Both the position numbers and the translations under genes were made by a program. The notes beneath the pieces are model-generated. The model did not search any database and was not told the DNA's origin. It was given only the letters and a program-made list of their open reading frames with translations. This document shows, one piece after another, positions 7,636 through 14,490 of a stretch of DNA of 14,938 nt. This stretch comes from an uncultured Erysipelotrichales bacterium (GTDB lineage: Bacteria; Bacillota_I; Bacilli_A; Erysipelotrichales; Coprobacillaceae): positions 1 through 14,938 of the forward strand of contig CAKVJS010000010.1 in assembly GCA_934754755.1 (NCBI GenBank), given 5' to 3'. Each line of letters starts with the position of its first letter. Within the stretch, counting starts at the first letter, position 1.

Positions 7636-8492
7636 CGAACATGAAGCCTTGCTTTGTTTTGGCAACCAAGAATTCGCATTTTATCTTTGACATACTGTTT
7701 AACTAAGTCTTGTCCTGACATACCATACTTTTTAGGATCAAACGTTTCTGGATGTTTTTGTAACATGCTGCTTACGCCCTTCGTAAAGGCAATCCGCAAA
7801 TCGGTCGCGTAGTTTACTTTACATACCCCATGTTTTATGCATTCTTGCACTATTTCGTCAGATAATCCAGAAGTCCCATGCAATACAAGAGGGATTGACA
7901 CTAGTTTTTGAATTTCCTGTAGTCGTTGGATATCAATATTTGGCTTTCCTTGATAGACTCCATGGACACTTCCAATAGCGACAGCTAAGGCATCAACTTC
8001 GGTTTCTTGAACAAAGGTAAGTGCCTCTTGTGGATCGGTTAATAAATTCTTTTCGGCTTTGGTTGTATCTTCTTTTCCACCAACTTTGCCTAATTCAGCT
8101 TCAACGGTAATCCCGTTTGCATGACAAGGCTCTACGACAGACCTTGTTACTGCAATATTTGTTTTTAATGGCTGACTAGAAGCATCAATCATGATAGAGG
8201 TATACCCACATCGCATGGCCTGCATTGCTAGGGCAAAACTACTGCCATGATCGAGGTGTAAAGCTACCGGAATGTCAATATCTTGTACCAATGCCTTTAC
8301 CATCGCTTGATAACAGGCTAGTCCTCCATACGATACGGTAGAAGGTGTTGTCTGTAAAATAACCGGCGCATTCATTTCGCTCGCCGCCTCAATAACAGCC
8401 TTAATCATCTCCATATTTTCCACATTAAATGCCCCAATCGCATATTTTTCACTTTGCGCCCTGGTTAATAATTCTTTAGTTGTAACAAACAT
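7632..8492 (-). CDS. Class II fructose/tagatose-bisphosphate aldolase
   Basis: Zinc-dependent class II aldolase that cleaves a ketose 1,6-bisphosphate into dihydroxyacetone phosphate and glyceraldehyde 3-phosphate; 286 residues, usual for the FbaA/GatY/KbaY group. Positions from the chosen ATG: ALHLDHGSS (77-85) with catalytic Asp81 and zinc ligand His82, EAELGKVGG (131-139), AIGSVHGVYQGKP (172-184) with His177, LVLHGTSGL (202-210) with His205, and KVNYATDLR (225-233) for phosphate binding. Sequence alone does not separate the fructose and tagatose substrates; the upstream 1-phosphofructokinase-like gene favours fructose 1,6-bisphosphate. Start: GGGAGGT lies 5 nt before this ATG and only 2 nt before an in-frame GTG at 8495, so ATG is preferred. 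It is the last gene of the middle operon, 65 bp after EIIBC-2, with an intergenic hairpin before it and a terminator at its stop. Confidence 0.92.
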   Translation of the reverse strand: MFVTTKELLTRAQSEKYAIGAFNVENMEMIKAVIEAASEMNAPVILQTTPSTVSYGGLACYQAMVKALVQDIDIPVALHLDHGSSFALAMQAMRCGYTSIMIDASSQPLKTNIAVTRSVVEPCHANGITVEAELGKVGGKEDTTKAEKNLLTDPQEALTFVQETEVDALAVAIGSVHGVYQGKPNIDIQRLQEIQKLVSIPLVLHGTSGLSDEIVQECIKHGVCKVNYATDLRIAFTKGVSSMLQKHPETFDPKKYGMSGQDLVKQYVKDKMRILGCQNKARLHVR

Positions 8493-8497
8493 CACAT

Positions 8498-8504
8498 ACC
8501 TCCC
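8498..8504 (-). promoter_or_regulatory. Ribosome binding site of the aldolase gene
   Basis: GGGAGGT on the minus strand. Spacing is 5 nt to ATG (8492) but 2 nt to the upstream GTG (8495), so it selects the ATG. Confidence 0.75.
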
Positions 8505-8527
8505 ATTTTATATTTATATCGATACTA

Positions 8528-8544
8528 CCCCTATTTTGTAGGGG
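8528..8544 (-). other. Intercistronic hairpin between EIIBC-2 and aldolase
   Basis: CCCCTA and TAGGGG form a perfect 6-bp stem with a 5-nt loop; four G-C pairs make it stand out in an A+T-rich gap. No T-run follows, so it is not a standard terminator. It may protect the 3' end of the upstream message or tune aldolase expression; that role is inference. Confidence 0.5.
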
Positions 8545-8557
8545 ACTACTTACTATT

Positions 8558-9973
8558 CTACTGTTCTAGTAGATCTTCTTCTGTCAATGGATCAACATGA
8601 CCCTTTTTTTGGGTAACTATTTTTGGACACACTAAGGGATATAAGAATCCTCCTACCGCACTACCAATAACAATACTCAGTACCCATAACAAAGGTTGAT
8701 TGACAATTCCGAGTATCAAGAAACCACCGTGTGGAGCCGGTACTTGGATTTTAAACATATATGATAATATGGCGGATATGCTGGAGGATAACATGAACAG
8801 TGGTATTACTTTCAAAGGGTTTTTAGCCGCAAAAGGAATAGCTCCCTCTGTAATATGGGTAAAACCTAATACATAATTAATCAGACCGGCTGTGCGATCC
8901 TCACTTGTGAAATGTTGTTTAAAAAAAGTTGCAGCAATAGCGATAACTAGTGGTGGAGTCATACAAGCAGCTGAAACACCCGCCATAAAGTAGTAATTAC
9001 CTTGTCCTAGTAAAACCGTACCTGTTACATAGGCCGCTTTATTAACCGGACCTCCCATATCGAGGGCACACATGGAACCAATGACTAATCCCAGTAAGAT
9101 TGGATTGGTATTTTGTAATCCAGTTAATGCATTCATTAATGCTTTATTGGCCATCGCGCATGGTTGTCCAATTAAAAGCATAAACAATCCTGCAATTAAG
9201 ACAGAAATGATAGGAACGACAAAGATCGACTTAAGTCCCTCTAATTGTCGAGGCATTCGCGATAATGCTTTAACCGTATATAAAACGACATATCCAATAA
9301 AGAATCCACCAACGATACCGCCTAGAAAACCGGATCCGGTACTGGAAGCAAACATTCCCGCAACAAATCCCGCTAACATACCTGGTCTTCCTGCAATCGA
9401 TTGGGCAATAAAGGCTGTGAGTACGGGCACCATTAATCCCATCGATACGCCACCGATATCTTTAATCGTAGCAGCAATCGTATTGTATTGACTACTATTT
9501 GGATCCGCTGAATAAATACCCCATAAAAAGGAAATAGCTGTTAATACTCCACCCGCAACTACGAGTGGTAACATATGACTAACCCCATTCATAAGATGTT
9601 TATAAATAGAAAAAGCCAATGATTCTTTTTGTTCTCCCGTATCTTTGATTACTTCGCCACTGCGAACTGTCACCTTTTTATCAAGACACTTTTGAATCAG
9701 TTCTTCCGCGTGTTGAATACCTTCGGTTACGGATACGACTAATACCGGTTTACCATTAAATCGATCCATGTCGACATTTTTATCACAAGCAATAATAATT
9801 GCATCTGCCTCTGCAATTTCCTTTGGTTTCAGGGCATTCTCTACACCGATGGCACCATTGGTTTCTACCTTGATTTCACAATGTAGTTTTTGAGCCGCCT
9901 TTTCTAAGGCCTCCTGTGCCATATAGGTATGTGCAACCCCGGTTGGACAACCTGTTACTCCTAATATTTTCAT
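8558..9973 (-). CDS. fruA: PTS EIIBC, fructose-type (EIIBC-2)
   Basis: Membrane permease of the fructose PTS family, 471 residues, importing a hexose with phosphorylation (fructose to fructose 1-phosphate if a true FruA). The IIB domain (about 1-100) has VTGCPTGVAHTYMA (6-19) with phosphocysteine Cys9. The IIC domain (about 122-460) has repeated hydrophobic segments, ALDMGGPVNKAAY (303-315), HITEGAIPFAAKNP (373-386) and the fructose-type APHGG motif (413-417), which EIIBC-1 lacks. There is no EIIA domain in the chain and none beside it; FruA proteins of many Firmicutes are EIIABC fusions. The EIIA at 5549-6001 or a gene elsewhere must donate phosphate. The start is 2 bp after the pfkB stop codon; its ribosome site (AAGGTG) is weaker than its neighbours'. 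The symbol is by family and context. Confidence 0.9.
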   Translation of the reverse strand: MKILGVTGCPTGVAHTYMAQEALEKAAQKLHCEIKVETNGAIGVENALKPKEIAEADAIIIACDKNVDMDRFNGKPVLVVSVTEGIQHAEELIQKCLDKKVTVRSGEVIKDTGEQKESLAFSIYKHLMNGVSHMLPLVVAGGVLTAISFLWGIYSADPNSSQYNTIAATIKDIGGVSMGLMVPVLTAFIAQSIAGRPGMLAGFVAGMFASSTGSGFLGGIVGGFFIGYVVLYTVKALSRMPRQLEGLKSIFVVPIISVLIAGLFMLLIGQPCAMANKALMNALTGLQNTNPILLGLVIGSMCALDMGGPVNKAAYVTGTVLLGQGNYYFMAGVSAACMTPPLVIAIAATFFKQHFTSEDRTAGLINYVLGFTHITEGAIPFAAKNPLKVIPLFMLSSSISAILSYMFKIQVPAPHGGFLILGIVNQPLLWVLSIVIGSAVGGFLYPLVCPKIVTQKKGHVDPLTEEDLLEQ

Positions 9974-9975
9974 TT

Positions 9976-10896
9976 TTATTTCACCTTCCTGATTTGTATT
10001 TCCTGACTATATTGTTCTACCTTCTCCAACTTTCCTAACCCATTACTTTCTGCTACATTAGCTCCGATAGCAGCGGAACGAAGTAAGGCCTCCCGGATCT
10101 TTGCGGGATCCCATAACCAGATCGATAAAAATCCGGCTAATGCGCCATCGCCAGCACAGGCGGAGCTGTACAATGTAACTTTTTTTACACCCGCATAGTA
10201 TATTTCTCTACCATTAGAAAAATACGATCCCTTATCACCTAGGGTTAGTAAAATATTTTGCGCACCACGCCGATGCAACATTTCTAAAGCGACCAGTGCA
10301 TCCTCCTCATTTTTTATAGTAAAACCAAAGATTTCTGCTATTTCTTCATCATTGGGCTTGATTAAAAAAGGGTGATAGGATAATAGCGAGGCTAATTTAT
10401 GACAACTAATATCTAAAATAACCGAACAATTCTTTCTAGCTGCCACTTGTAAGACCGTATCGTATATATCTTCCGATATTCCTCTTGCAAGACTGCCACT
10501 AATACATAAAAAAGTAAGATCCTTTGCCTTTTCTAGAATAGCTAACATTTCTTCTTGCTTGTTTTTTGGTATGATGGGTCCTTCGTTAACTAATTTATAT
10601 TCCTCATTGCCTTTGGTTAGAAAAACATTAATACGACTTTCTGATGCTATTTCTATATTGTGTACGGACAACGCATCCTTTTCTAATTCATGTACAATAT
10701 AGTTTCCCGAAAAGCCTCCGAAAAAACCAATGATGGTAGAAGGCAAACCATAGTGTTGTAATACATAGCTTACATTTATACCTTTTCCATTGGGGCTATA
10801 AAAGGCATTATACGTTCGATTTACCTGGCTGGAAACTAGGGAATCACTCGCCACGTTCATGTCTATCGCTGGATTCATTGTCAGTGTATAAAGCAC
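9976..10896 (-). CDS. fruK: PfkB-family 1-phosphofructokinase / tagatose-6-phosphate kinase
   Basis: ATP-dependent kinase, 306 residues, that adds a second phosphate to a ketohexose phosphate (fructose 1-phosphate in FruK, tagatose 6-phosphate in LacC), feeding the aldolase downstream. Family features: N-terminal MLYTLTMNPAIDM, PNGKGINVSYVL (35-46), VNEGP (103-107), SGSLARG (133-139), LIKPNDEE (178-185), LTLGDKGS (217-224) and the catalytic loop SACAGDGALAGF (245-256) with base Asp250. Two motif positions deviate: GGKG reads NGKG, and the anion-hole GAGD reads CAGD. Translation begins at GTG (10896): GGAGGA lies 7 nt upstream, and the product then starts like other family members. An ATG two bases earlier is out of frame. 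It is the first gene of the middle operon, preceded by an extended -10 promoter and a large inverted repeat. FruK is favoured by the neighbouring fructose-type EIIBC, but the assignment is not certain. Confidence 0.85.
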   Translation of the reverse strand: MLYTLTMNPAIDMNVASDSLVSSQVNRTYNAFYSPNGKGINVSYVLQHYGLPSTIIGFFGGFSGNYIVHELEKDALSVHNIEIASESRINVFLTKGNEEYKLVNEGPIIPKNKQEEMLAILEKAKDLTFLCISGSLARGISEDIYDTVLQVAARKNCSVILDISCHKLASLLSYHPFLIKPNDEEIAEIFGFTIKNEEDALVALEMLHRRGAQNILLTLGDKGSYFSNGREIYYAGVKKVTLYSSACAGDGALAGFLSIWLWDPAKIREALLRSAAIGANVAESNGLGKLEKVEQYSQEIQIRKVK

Positions 10897-10903
10897 ATTG
10901 TCA

Positions 10904-10909
10904 TCCTCC
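10904..10909 (-). promoter_or_regulatory. Ribosome binding site of the pfkB gene (GTG start)
   Basis: GGAGGA within AAAGGAGGA on the minus strand, 7 nt before the GTG at 10896. It supports a GTG start over the out-of-frame ATG that overlaps it. Confidence 0.75.
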
Positions 10910-10921
10910 TTTCTTTACCAG

Positions 10922-10930
10922 TATATAGCA
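10922..10930 (-). promoter_or_regulatory. Extended -10 promoter of the pfkB operon
   Basis: TGCTATATA on the minus strand gives an extended -10 element (TG at 10929-10930, TATATA at 10922-10927). At 17-bp spacing the -35 position reads GAAACA, a poor match that lies inside the inverted repeat at 10945-10965. A weak -35 occupied by an operator suggests a regulator-dependent promoter. Confidence 0.5.
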
Positions 10931-10944
10931 TAAAAAGTCGAAAA

Positions 10945-10965
10945 TGTTTCCAAAAAATGGAAACA
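10945..10965 (-). promoter_or_regulatory. 8-bp inverted repeat, candidate operator of the middle-operon RpiR regulator
   Basis: TGTTTCCA and TGGAAACA form a perfect inverted repeat with a 5-nt spacer, starting 4 bp after the regulator's stop codon and covering the -35 region of the pfkB promoter. The core is TTTC-N9-GAAA, which recurs at 11784-11800 on the other side of the regulator gene. In RNA it would form an A/U-rich hairpin followed by UUUUCG, so a second role as a weak terminator of the regulator gene is possible. Confidence 0.55.
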
Positions 10966-10969
10966 CTTT

Positions 10970-11704
10970 CTATAAAATTGCTATATAATCAATAATAATT
11001 CGCGAAATCATAAATAAGGAAATACGGGATACAACTTCATAGTCATTAATAGCCACATGTTCGTGGGTATATCCTAAAATAAAATACTTAGAATACCGAA
11101 ATAACTCGGTTGCATCATTACAACAACAGGAAATTACAGTAACATCACGCATACTTGCGTACTTTGCAGCATCGATCAATTCCGGTGTATACCCATGTAA
11201 GGAAAATATAAAAAGACATTCATCCGCATTCATTTTTTTACTTATTTTACGTATGATATTAGGATCACTAATAAAAACAACATTGTAATTCAATAATTGC
11301 AGTTTAAAGGTAAACTCTAAACCGACATATTCACTTAGCGCACGAGCGATGACAATAGTCCGCTTTGATCTTTGAATTATCTTACTAATTTGAATAATAT
11401 TATCGCTGGAAATCTGTTCCGTTATCCGCTGACATTCCAATAAAGACTTATTGATAATATCATTTACGTTCATGATCTCATGGTTGGATTTCTGCGTTAA
11501 TCGATACCGCAATTCATTGAATCCCTGCACATTACATTTACGAATCGCTCTCGATACGGTCGCAATGGATGAATAGGTTGCTTGGGCAATATCCACAATT
11601 GACATTTCGGCCATACTACTGGCGTTCGTATTTATATAATTAATGATTTGTAATTCTGTTTTGGTTAAATTATCTGCAATATCCGTTGTCATTTCAATTA
11701 ACAT
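10970..11704 (-). CDS. RpiR/MurR-family transcriptional regulator (HTH + SIS), middle operon
   Basis: Regulator of 244 residues with an RpiR-type HTH (about 12-70, helix-turn-helix around MSIVDIAQATYSSIATVSRA, 34-53) and a C-terminal SIS domain (about 105-235) that should sense a sugar phosphate. Within the SIS domain, FSLHGYTPEL (167-176) matches the family's ligand loop S-x-S-G-x-T-P with His in place of the second Ser. Three cysteines in a row (193-195, ISCCCND) are unusual at a position where the family often has a T-N pair. The start ATG (11704) has AGGAG 6 nt upstream; an internal Met5 lacks such a site. The gene is 73 bp before pfkB and is followed by the inverted repeat on the pfkB promoter, so control of pfkB-EIIBC-2-aldolase is the natural guess. 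Tandem -10 boxes and a cre-like site precede it. Confidence 0.9.
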   Translation of the reverse strand: MLIEMTTDIADNLTKTELQIINYINTNASSMAEMSIVDIAQATYSSIATVSRAIRKCNVQGFNELRYRLTQKSNHEIMNVNDIINKSLLECQRITEQISSDNIIQISKIIQRSKRTIVIARALSEYVGLEFTFKLQLLNYNVVFISDPNIIRKISKKMNADECLFIFSLHGYTPELIDAAKYASMRDVTVISCCCNDATELFRYSKYFILGYTHEHVAINDYEVVSRISLFMISRIIIDYIAIL

Positions 11705-11723
11705 ATATAGCTCCTATTTGATT

Positions 11724-11737
11724 CGTAAACGCTTAAA
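11724..11737 (-). promoter_or_regulatory. cre-like CcpA site upstream of the RpiR gene
   Basis: TTTAAGCGTTTACG on the minus strand matches cre (TGWAANCGNTNWCA) except for two positions at the ends; the central AAGCGTTTAC core is intact. It begins at the edge of the -10 box and would cover the predicted start of transcription, a usual place for CcpA repression. It shares AAGNGTTTAC with the site at 7527-7540. Confidence 0.55.
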
Positions 11738-11754
11738 TTATAGTCTATATTATA
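11737..11754 (-). promoter_or_regulatory. Tandem -10 boxes of the RpiR-gene promoter
   Basis: Two perfect TATAAT hexamers on the minus strand (11749-11754 and 11737-11742) sit in a direct repeat ACTATAAT, 12 bp apart. No convincing -35 hexamer is seen at 16-18 bp from either, so at least one may depend on an activator or the A+T-rich upstream DNA. Confidence 0.5.
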
Positions 11755-11783
11755 GTAAAATAAAATGTATTTAAGGACACTAA

Positions 11784-11800
11784 TTTCTTTTTACTAGAAA
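11784..11800 (-). promoter_or_regulatory. TTTC-N9-GAAA repeat, candidate second operator
   Basis: A TTTC-N9-GAAA inverted repeat (extended by one A/T pair each side, 11783-11801) lies about 30 bp upstream of the first TATAAT. It has the same arm sequence and spacing as the core of the repeat at 10945-10965. Arms are short, so this is only a candidate. Confidence 0.3.
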
Positions 11801-11838
11801 TAACATAATACAACAAATTTATAGTTAATATTTTAAAT

Positions 11839-14490
11839 TTATTCAATGCGAAGTGTTTTACATGTGCTACTAACAATACAATCAATACTTACCTTTCCCT
11901 CATTTTGAAGTAATTCTTCACCCTTCTTCTCTCTTACATCACTGCTATAACATTTCTTATCCTTAGGGATCAAAATCACTACATCATGTACATCCGTTTT
12001 TCGATTGTTAACGATTCGTAACACGGCATATTCTCCATTTTCTGCTCTTTTAAAAGCCATAACTTCCACTCGAGGATCAACGGTAAGGGCACTATATGAC
12101 CAATCCAACCCTTTATTTACACTACGTAAAATATCATTTAAATGGCGGCTTTGTACTGGAGTATTGTATATTTCCGCTTCCTGAATCAATTGCGAGTGTT
12201 GTCCCTGCTTGTCAAAATAAAGCGCATATTCACTCGTTATGGAAGTATTTAGTAGTTGCGAAGAAGGGGTTTCCATCTGATAGCCGGAAGAGCGACCTGG
12301 ACGAATGACTAAATCCGCTTTACCAAATTTACCAACACTTCTAAGTAGTGTTAGACAAATCCTTTGATCTTCTTCGATTTCATACTCTAAAGGACCACGG
12401 CTAATGAGTCCCATTATCGAACGGTTATGACAAAGTAATACATAGCGCAAAAAAGCGTAGATAGGTAATACATGTTCCGTAGCGCCACCGTCTAATCCCA
12501 ATTGATTATGCAGGATATTATCGCGGATTATGCTTCCAAATTGATCTTGACTCTCATTTTTTGAAGACGTATGGATATCTTTAAAACTCACCCGTACTTT
12601 ATGATCCTTGGTATGATTTTCAATCGTTGTTGTAAAATCTAGTCGCTTACTATTAGCCATGAGCGTGACATCGGAAATTATGGTCATTGGCTTTTGTTCT
12701 TTTACCCGACGATGCTTTTCCACTCGTTCTGGTAACATAACCTTATATTGTATTCGGTACGTTACTTGTATAGAAGATTTTTCAATGCAAGTGATGGTAG
12801 GCAAAGTGTCATTGATACGGATGCTAGTATCATCTATACAAGGAGAGTAGTTGTATTCATCGCCATCATCTCCGGTATCGATAAAGGTATTAAGTTCATG
12901 GTAGATTTCTCCGGTTTGGCGATGACAAACCGACAGGGTTCCATCGCTTTGGATTTCCATTTTCAAATACGTGTTTTGCGCTCCATTCATCAAGCATTCG
13001 ACATCGCCCGATACTTCTATTGGGCATTGTTTCTGATACGTGATTTTTAATACTTCATACCCCATAGGGGGTAACAGCGATGCATCGATTTTAATTTGGA
13101 TCTTATGTTTTATGCCATCTAAGACTAGTCCGGCATCATGTAGATTTTGCATACCATTGTAATATTCAATATCATGATTGGTTGGATAACATTGTTGCAT
13201 CCGTTGATAGGGAACAACGGTTCCGTCATTGCGTTGTAGAATAAAATTCTCTTCTTTGACAATCATACTAATAAAGGCAAAGTCGTGGCGAATATAAGGT
13301 AATGTATTATACAAAACAAGGATATCTTCTTTAGGCCCAACAGTATGTAAATCAACCGACTGGGCAATATATCTAAAATTGATCCAAATCAATTCTTGGA
13401 GGCCATGACGTAAATTCAATAGACGATTTTCAACGGTTTTATTAATCGTATCAGGTGAGGAACTATAGATAGAATCATGAAATTGATTTTTAAATAGGAT
13501 TTTCCAAAAATAATTGACGACCTCCTGCTCACAATGTCCGCCGACAAAGCGAGATATACCAAGCATTGGTTCAACTACTTTAGCTAACATTGTTTCGTAT
13601 TTACGCATCGTATTTTTAATATCTATTCTTGTTGATGTAATACCCGCGTGGATTCGACCCAACGAAGCACTACGGGCTTCTCCTTCAAATGTATAAAGCG
13701 GATGTCTCTGCTTTTTATTAGCCTCTAAAATCGACTGTAAATAATCTTCGGGATTATCCATAAGACAAGTATAGCCATCCTGTTGCATAGCCGCTATATG
13801 GCGCGTACAGTTCGCTCGAGGAAAGGCATAATCACTGCCTAACATAAATAAAACTTCCCCATCTTTATAGCGTTTTTCTAATTGTGGTATAAAATGCTTC
13901 ATGTCTTTTTTTACTTCTTCATATGATTCGGGAAAGCCACGATAATGTCCATACCCCAAAGCAAAGTGAACGGTGGGTAAGGTTACCCCACCGTTGGACT
14001 TCCAAGTAAATAAAGAATCGGGTAACATATTATAATCAAATCCGCGCCATGCAAAAATACCTTGCATACCCATCTCTTTAAATAGGTACGGTGTATTTCT
14101 GTTTTGACCAAAAGCATCGGGTACCCATCCCACCTGCATACAATGTCCTAAGGAGGAGGCATACTCATAGCCTAGTAATAAATTACGAAACAGTGATTCT
14201 CCAGCAGGCATAATCATATCTGGCTGGACATACCAAGGTCCAATAAACAGTTTTCTTTGTTCCACTAGCTTTTGAATTGCATCCTTTTTCCATGGTTTGA
14301 TCGCTAAATAATCTTCCAGCCCAGCCGTCTGCCCATCAAAGGTGAAGTATTTCATATCGGGGTCTTTTTCAAACAAAGAAAGTAATCGATCGAAGAAATA
14401 GACTAATTTAATGCGGGAGGAGTCGCTTGATCTAAGCCACTCCCGATCCCAATGCACATGCGGTATAAAATGAATGTTACGCGGTGCCAT
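11839..14490 (-). CDS. GH38 alpha-mannosidase, second copy (GH38-2)
   Basis: Zinc-dependent retaining alpha-mannosidase, 883 residues, cytoplasmic. From the chosen ATG: IPHVHWDREW (9-18) with zinc ligands His13 and Asp15, FIGPWYVQPD (82-91), GWVPDAFGQN (121-130) with nucleophile Asp125, AWRG (147-150), GEARSASLGRIHAG (270-283) and NQFHDSIYSS (335-344) with zinc ligand His338. C-terminal motifs such as DQFGSIIRD and LVIRPGRSSG match GH38-1 and E. coli MngB. All catalytic residues are intact, and the two copies differ clearly throughout, so they are not a recent duplication. GGAGGT lies 8 nt before the ATG at 14490; a farther in-frame TTG start (14535) has no ribosome site. The gene overlaps the EIIC gene upstream by 14 bp, so this copy is tied to a lactose/cellobiose-type PTS rather than a fructose-type one. 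It probably acts on a phosphorylated alpha-mannoside imported by that PTS. Confidence 0.9.
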   Translation of the reverse strand: MAPRNIHFIPHVHWDREWLRSSDSSRIKLVYFFDRLLSLFEKDPDMKYFTFDGQTAGLEDYLAIKPWKKDAIQKLVEQRKLFIGPWYVQPDMIMPAGESLFRNLLLGYEYASSLGHCMQVGWVPDAFGQNRNTPYLFKEMGMQGIFAWRGFDYNMLPDSLFTWKSNGGVTLPTVHFALGYGHYRGFPESYEEVKKDMKHFIPQLEKRYKDGEVLFMLGSDYAFPRANCTRHIAAMQQDGYTCLMDNPEDYLQSILEANKKQRHPLYTFEGEARSASLGRIHAGITSTRIDIKNTMRKYETMLAKVVEPMLGISRFVGGHCEQEVVNYFWKILFKNQFHDSIYSSSPDTINKTVENRLLNLRHGLQELIWINFRYIAQSVDLHTVGPKEDILVLYNTLPYIRHDFAFISMIVKEENFILQRNDGTVVPYQRMQQCYPTNHDIEYYNGMQNLHDAGLVLDGIKHKIQIKIDASLLPPMGYEVLKITYQKQCPIEVSGDVECLMNGAQNTYLKMEIQSDGTLSVCHRQTGEIYHELNTFIDTGDDGDEYNYSPCIDDTSIRINDTLPTITCIEKSSIQVTYRIQYKVMLPERVEKHRRVKEQKPMTIISDVTLMANSKRLDFTTTIENHTKDHKVRVSFKDIHTSSKNESQDQFGSIIRDNILHNQLGLDGGATEHVLPIYAFLRYVLLCHNRSIMGLISRGPLEYEIEEDQRICLTLLRSVGKFGKADLVIRPGRSSGYQMETPSSQLLNTSITSEYALYFDKQGQHSQLIQEAEIYNTPVQSRHLNDILRSVNKGLDWSYSALTVDPRVEVMAFKRAENGEYAVLRIVNNRKTDVHDVVILIPKDKKCYSSDVREKKGEELLQNEGKVSIDCIVSSTCKTLRIE

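Noticed and set aside
9072-9491. 139-codon plus-strand reading frame opposite EIIBC-2
   Set aside because: It lies wholly antisense to a well-supported membrane protein gene; long antisense frames are common there because of codon bias. No promoter or ribosome site was seen.
10931-10965. cre site overlapping the pfkB promoter
   Set aside because: The best alignments to the cre consensus have three mismatches, including the central CG; the strong symmetry is better explained by a local operator.
11705-11838. Terminator after GH38-2
   Set aside because: The only inverted repeats in this gap are short or all A/T, and none is followed by a T-run on the minus strand; read-through into the regulator gene is possible.
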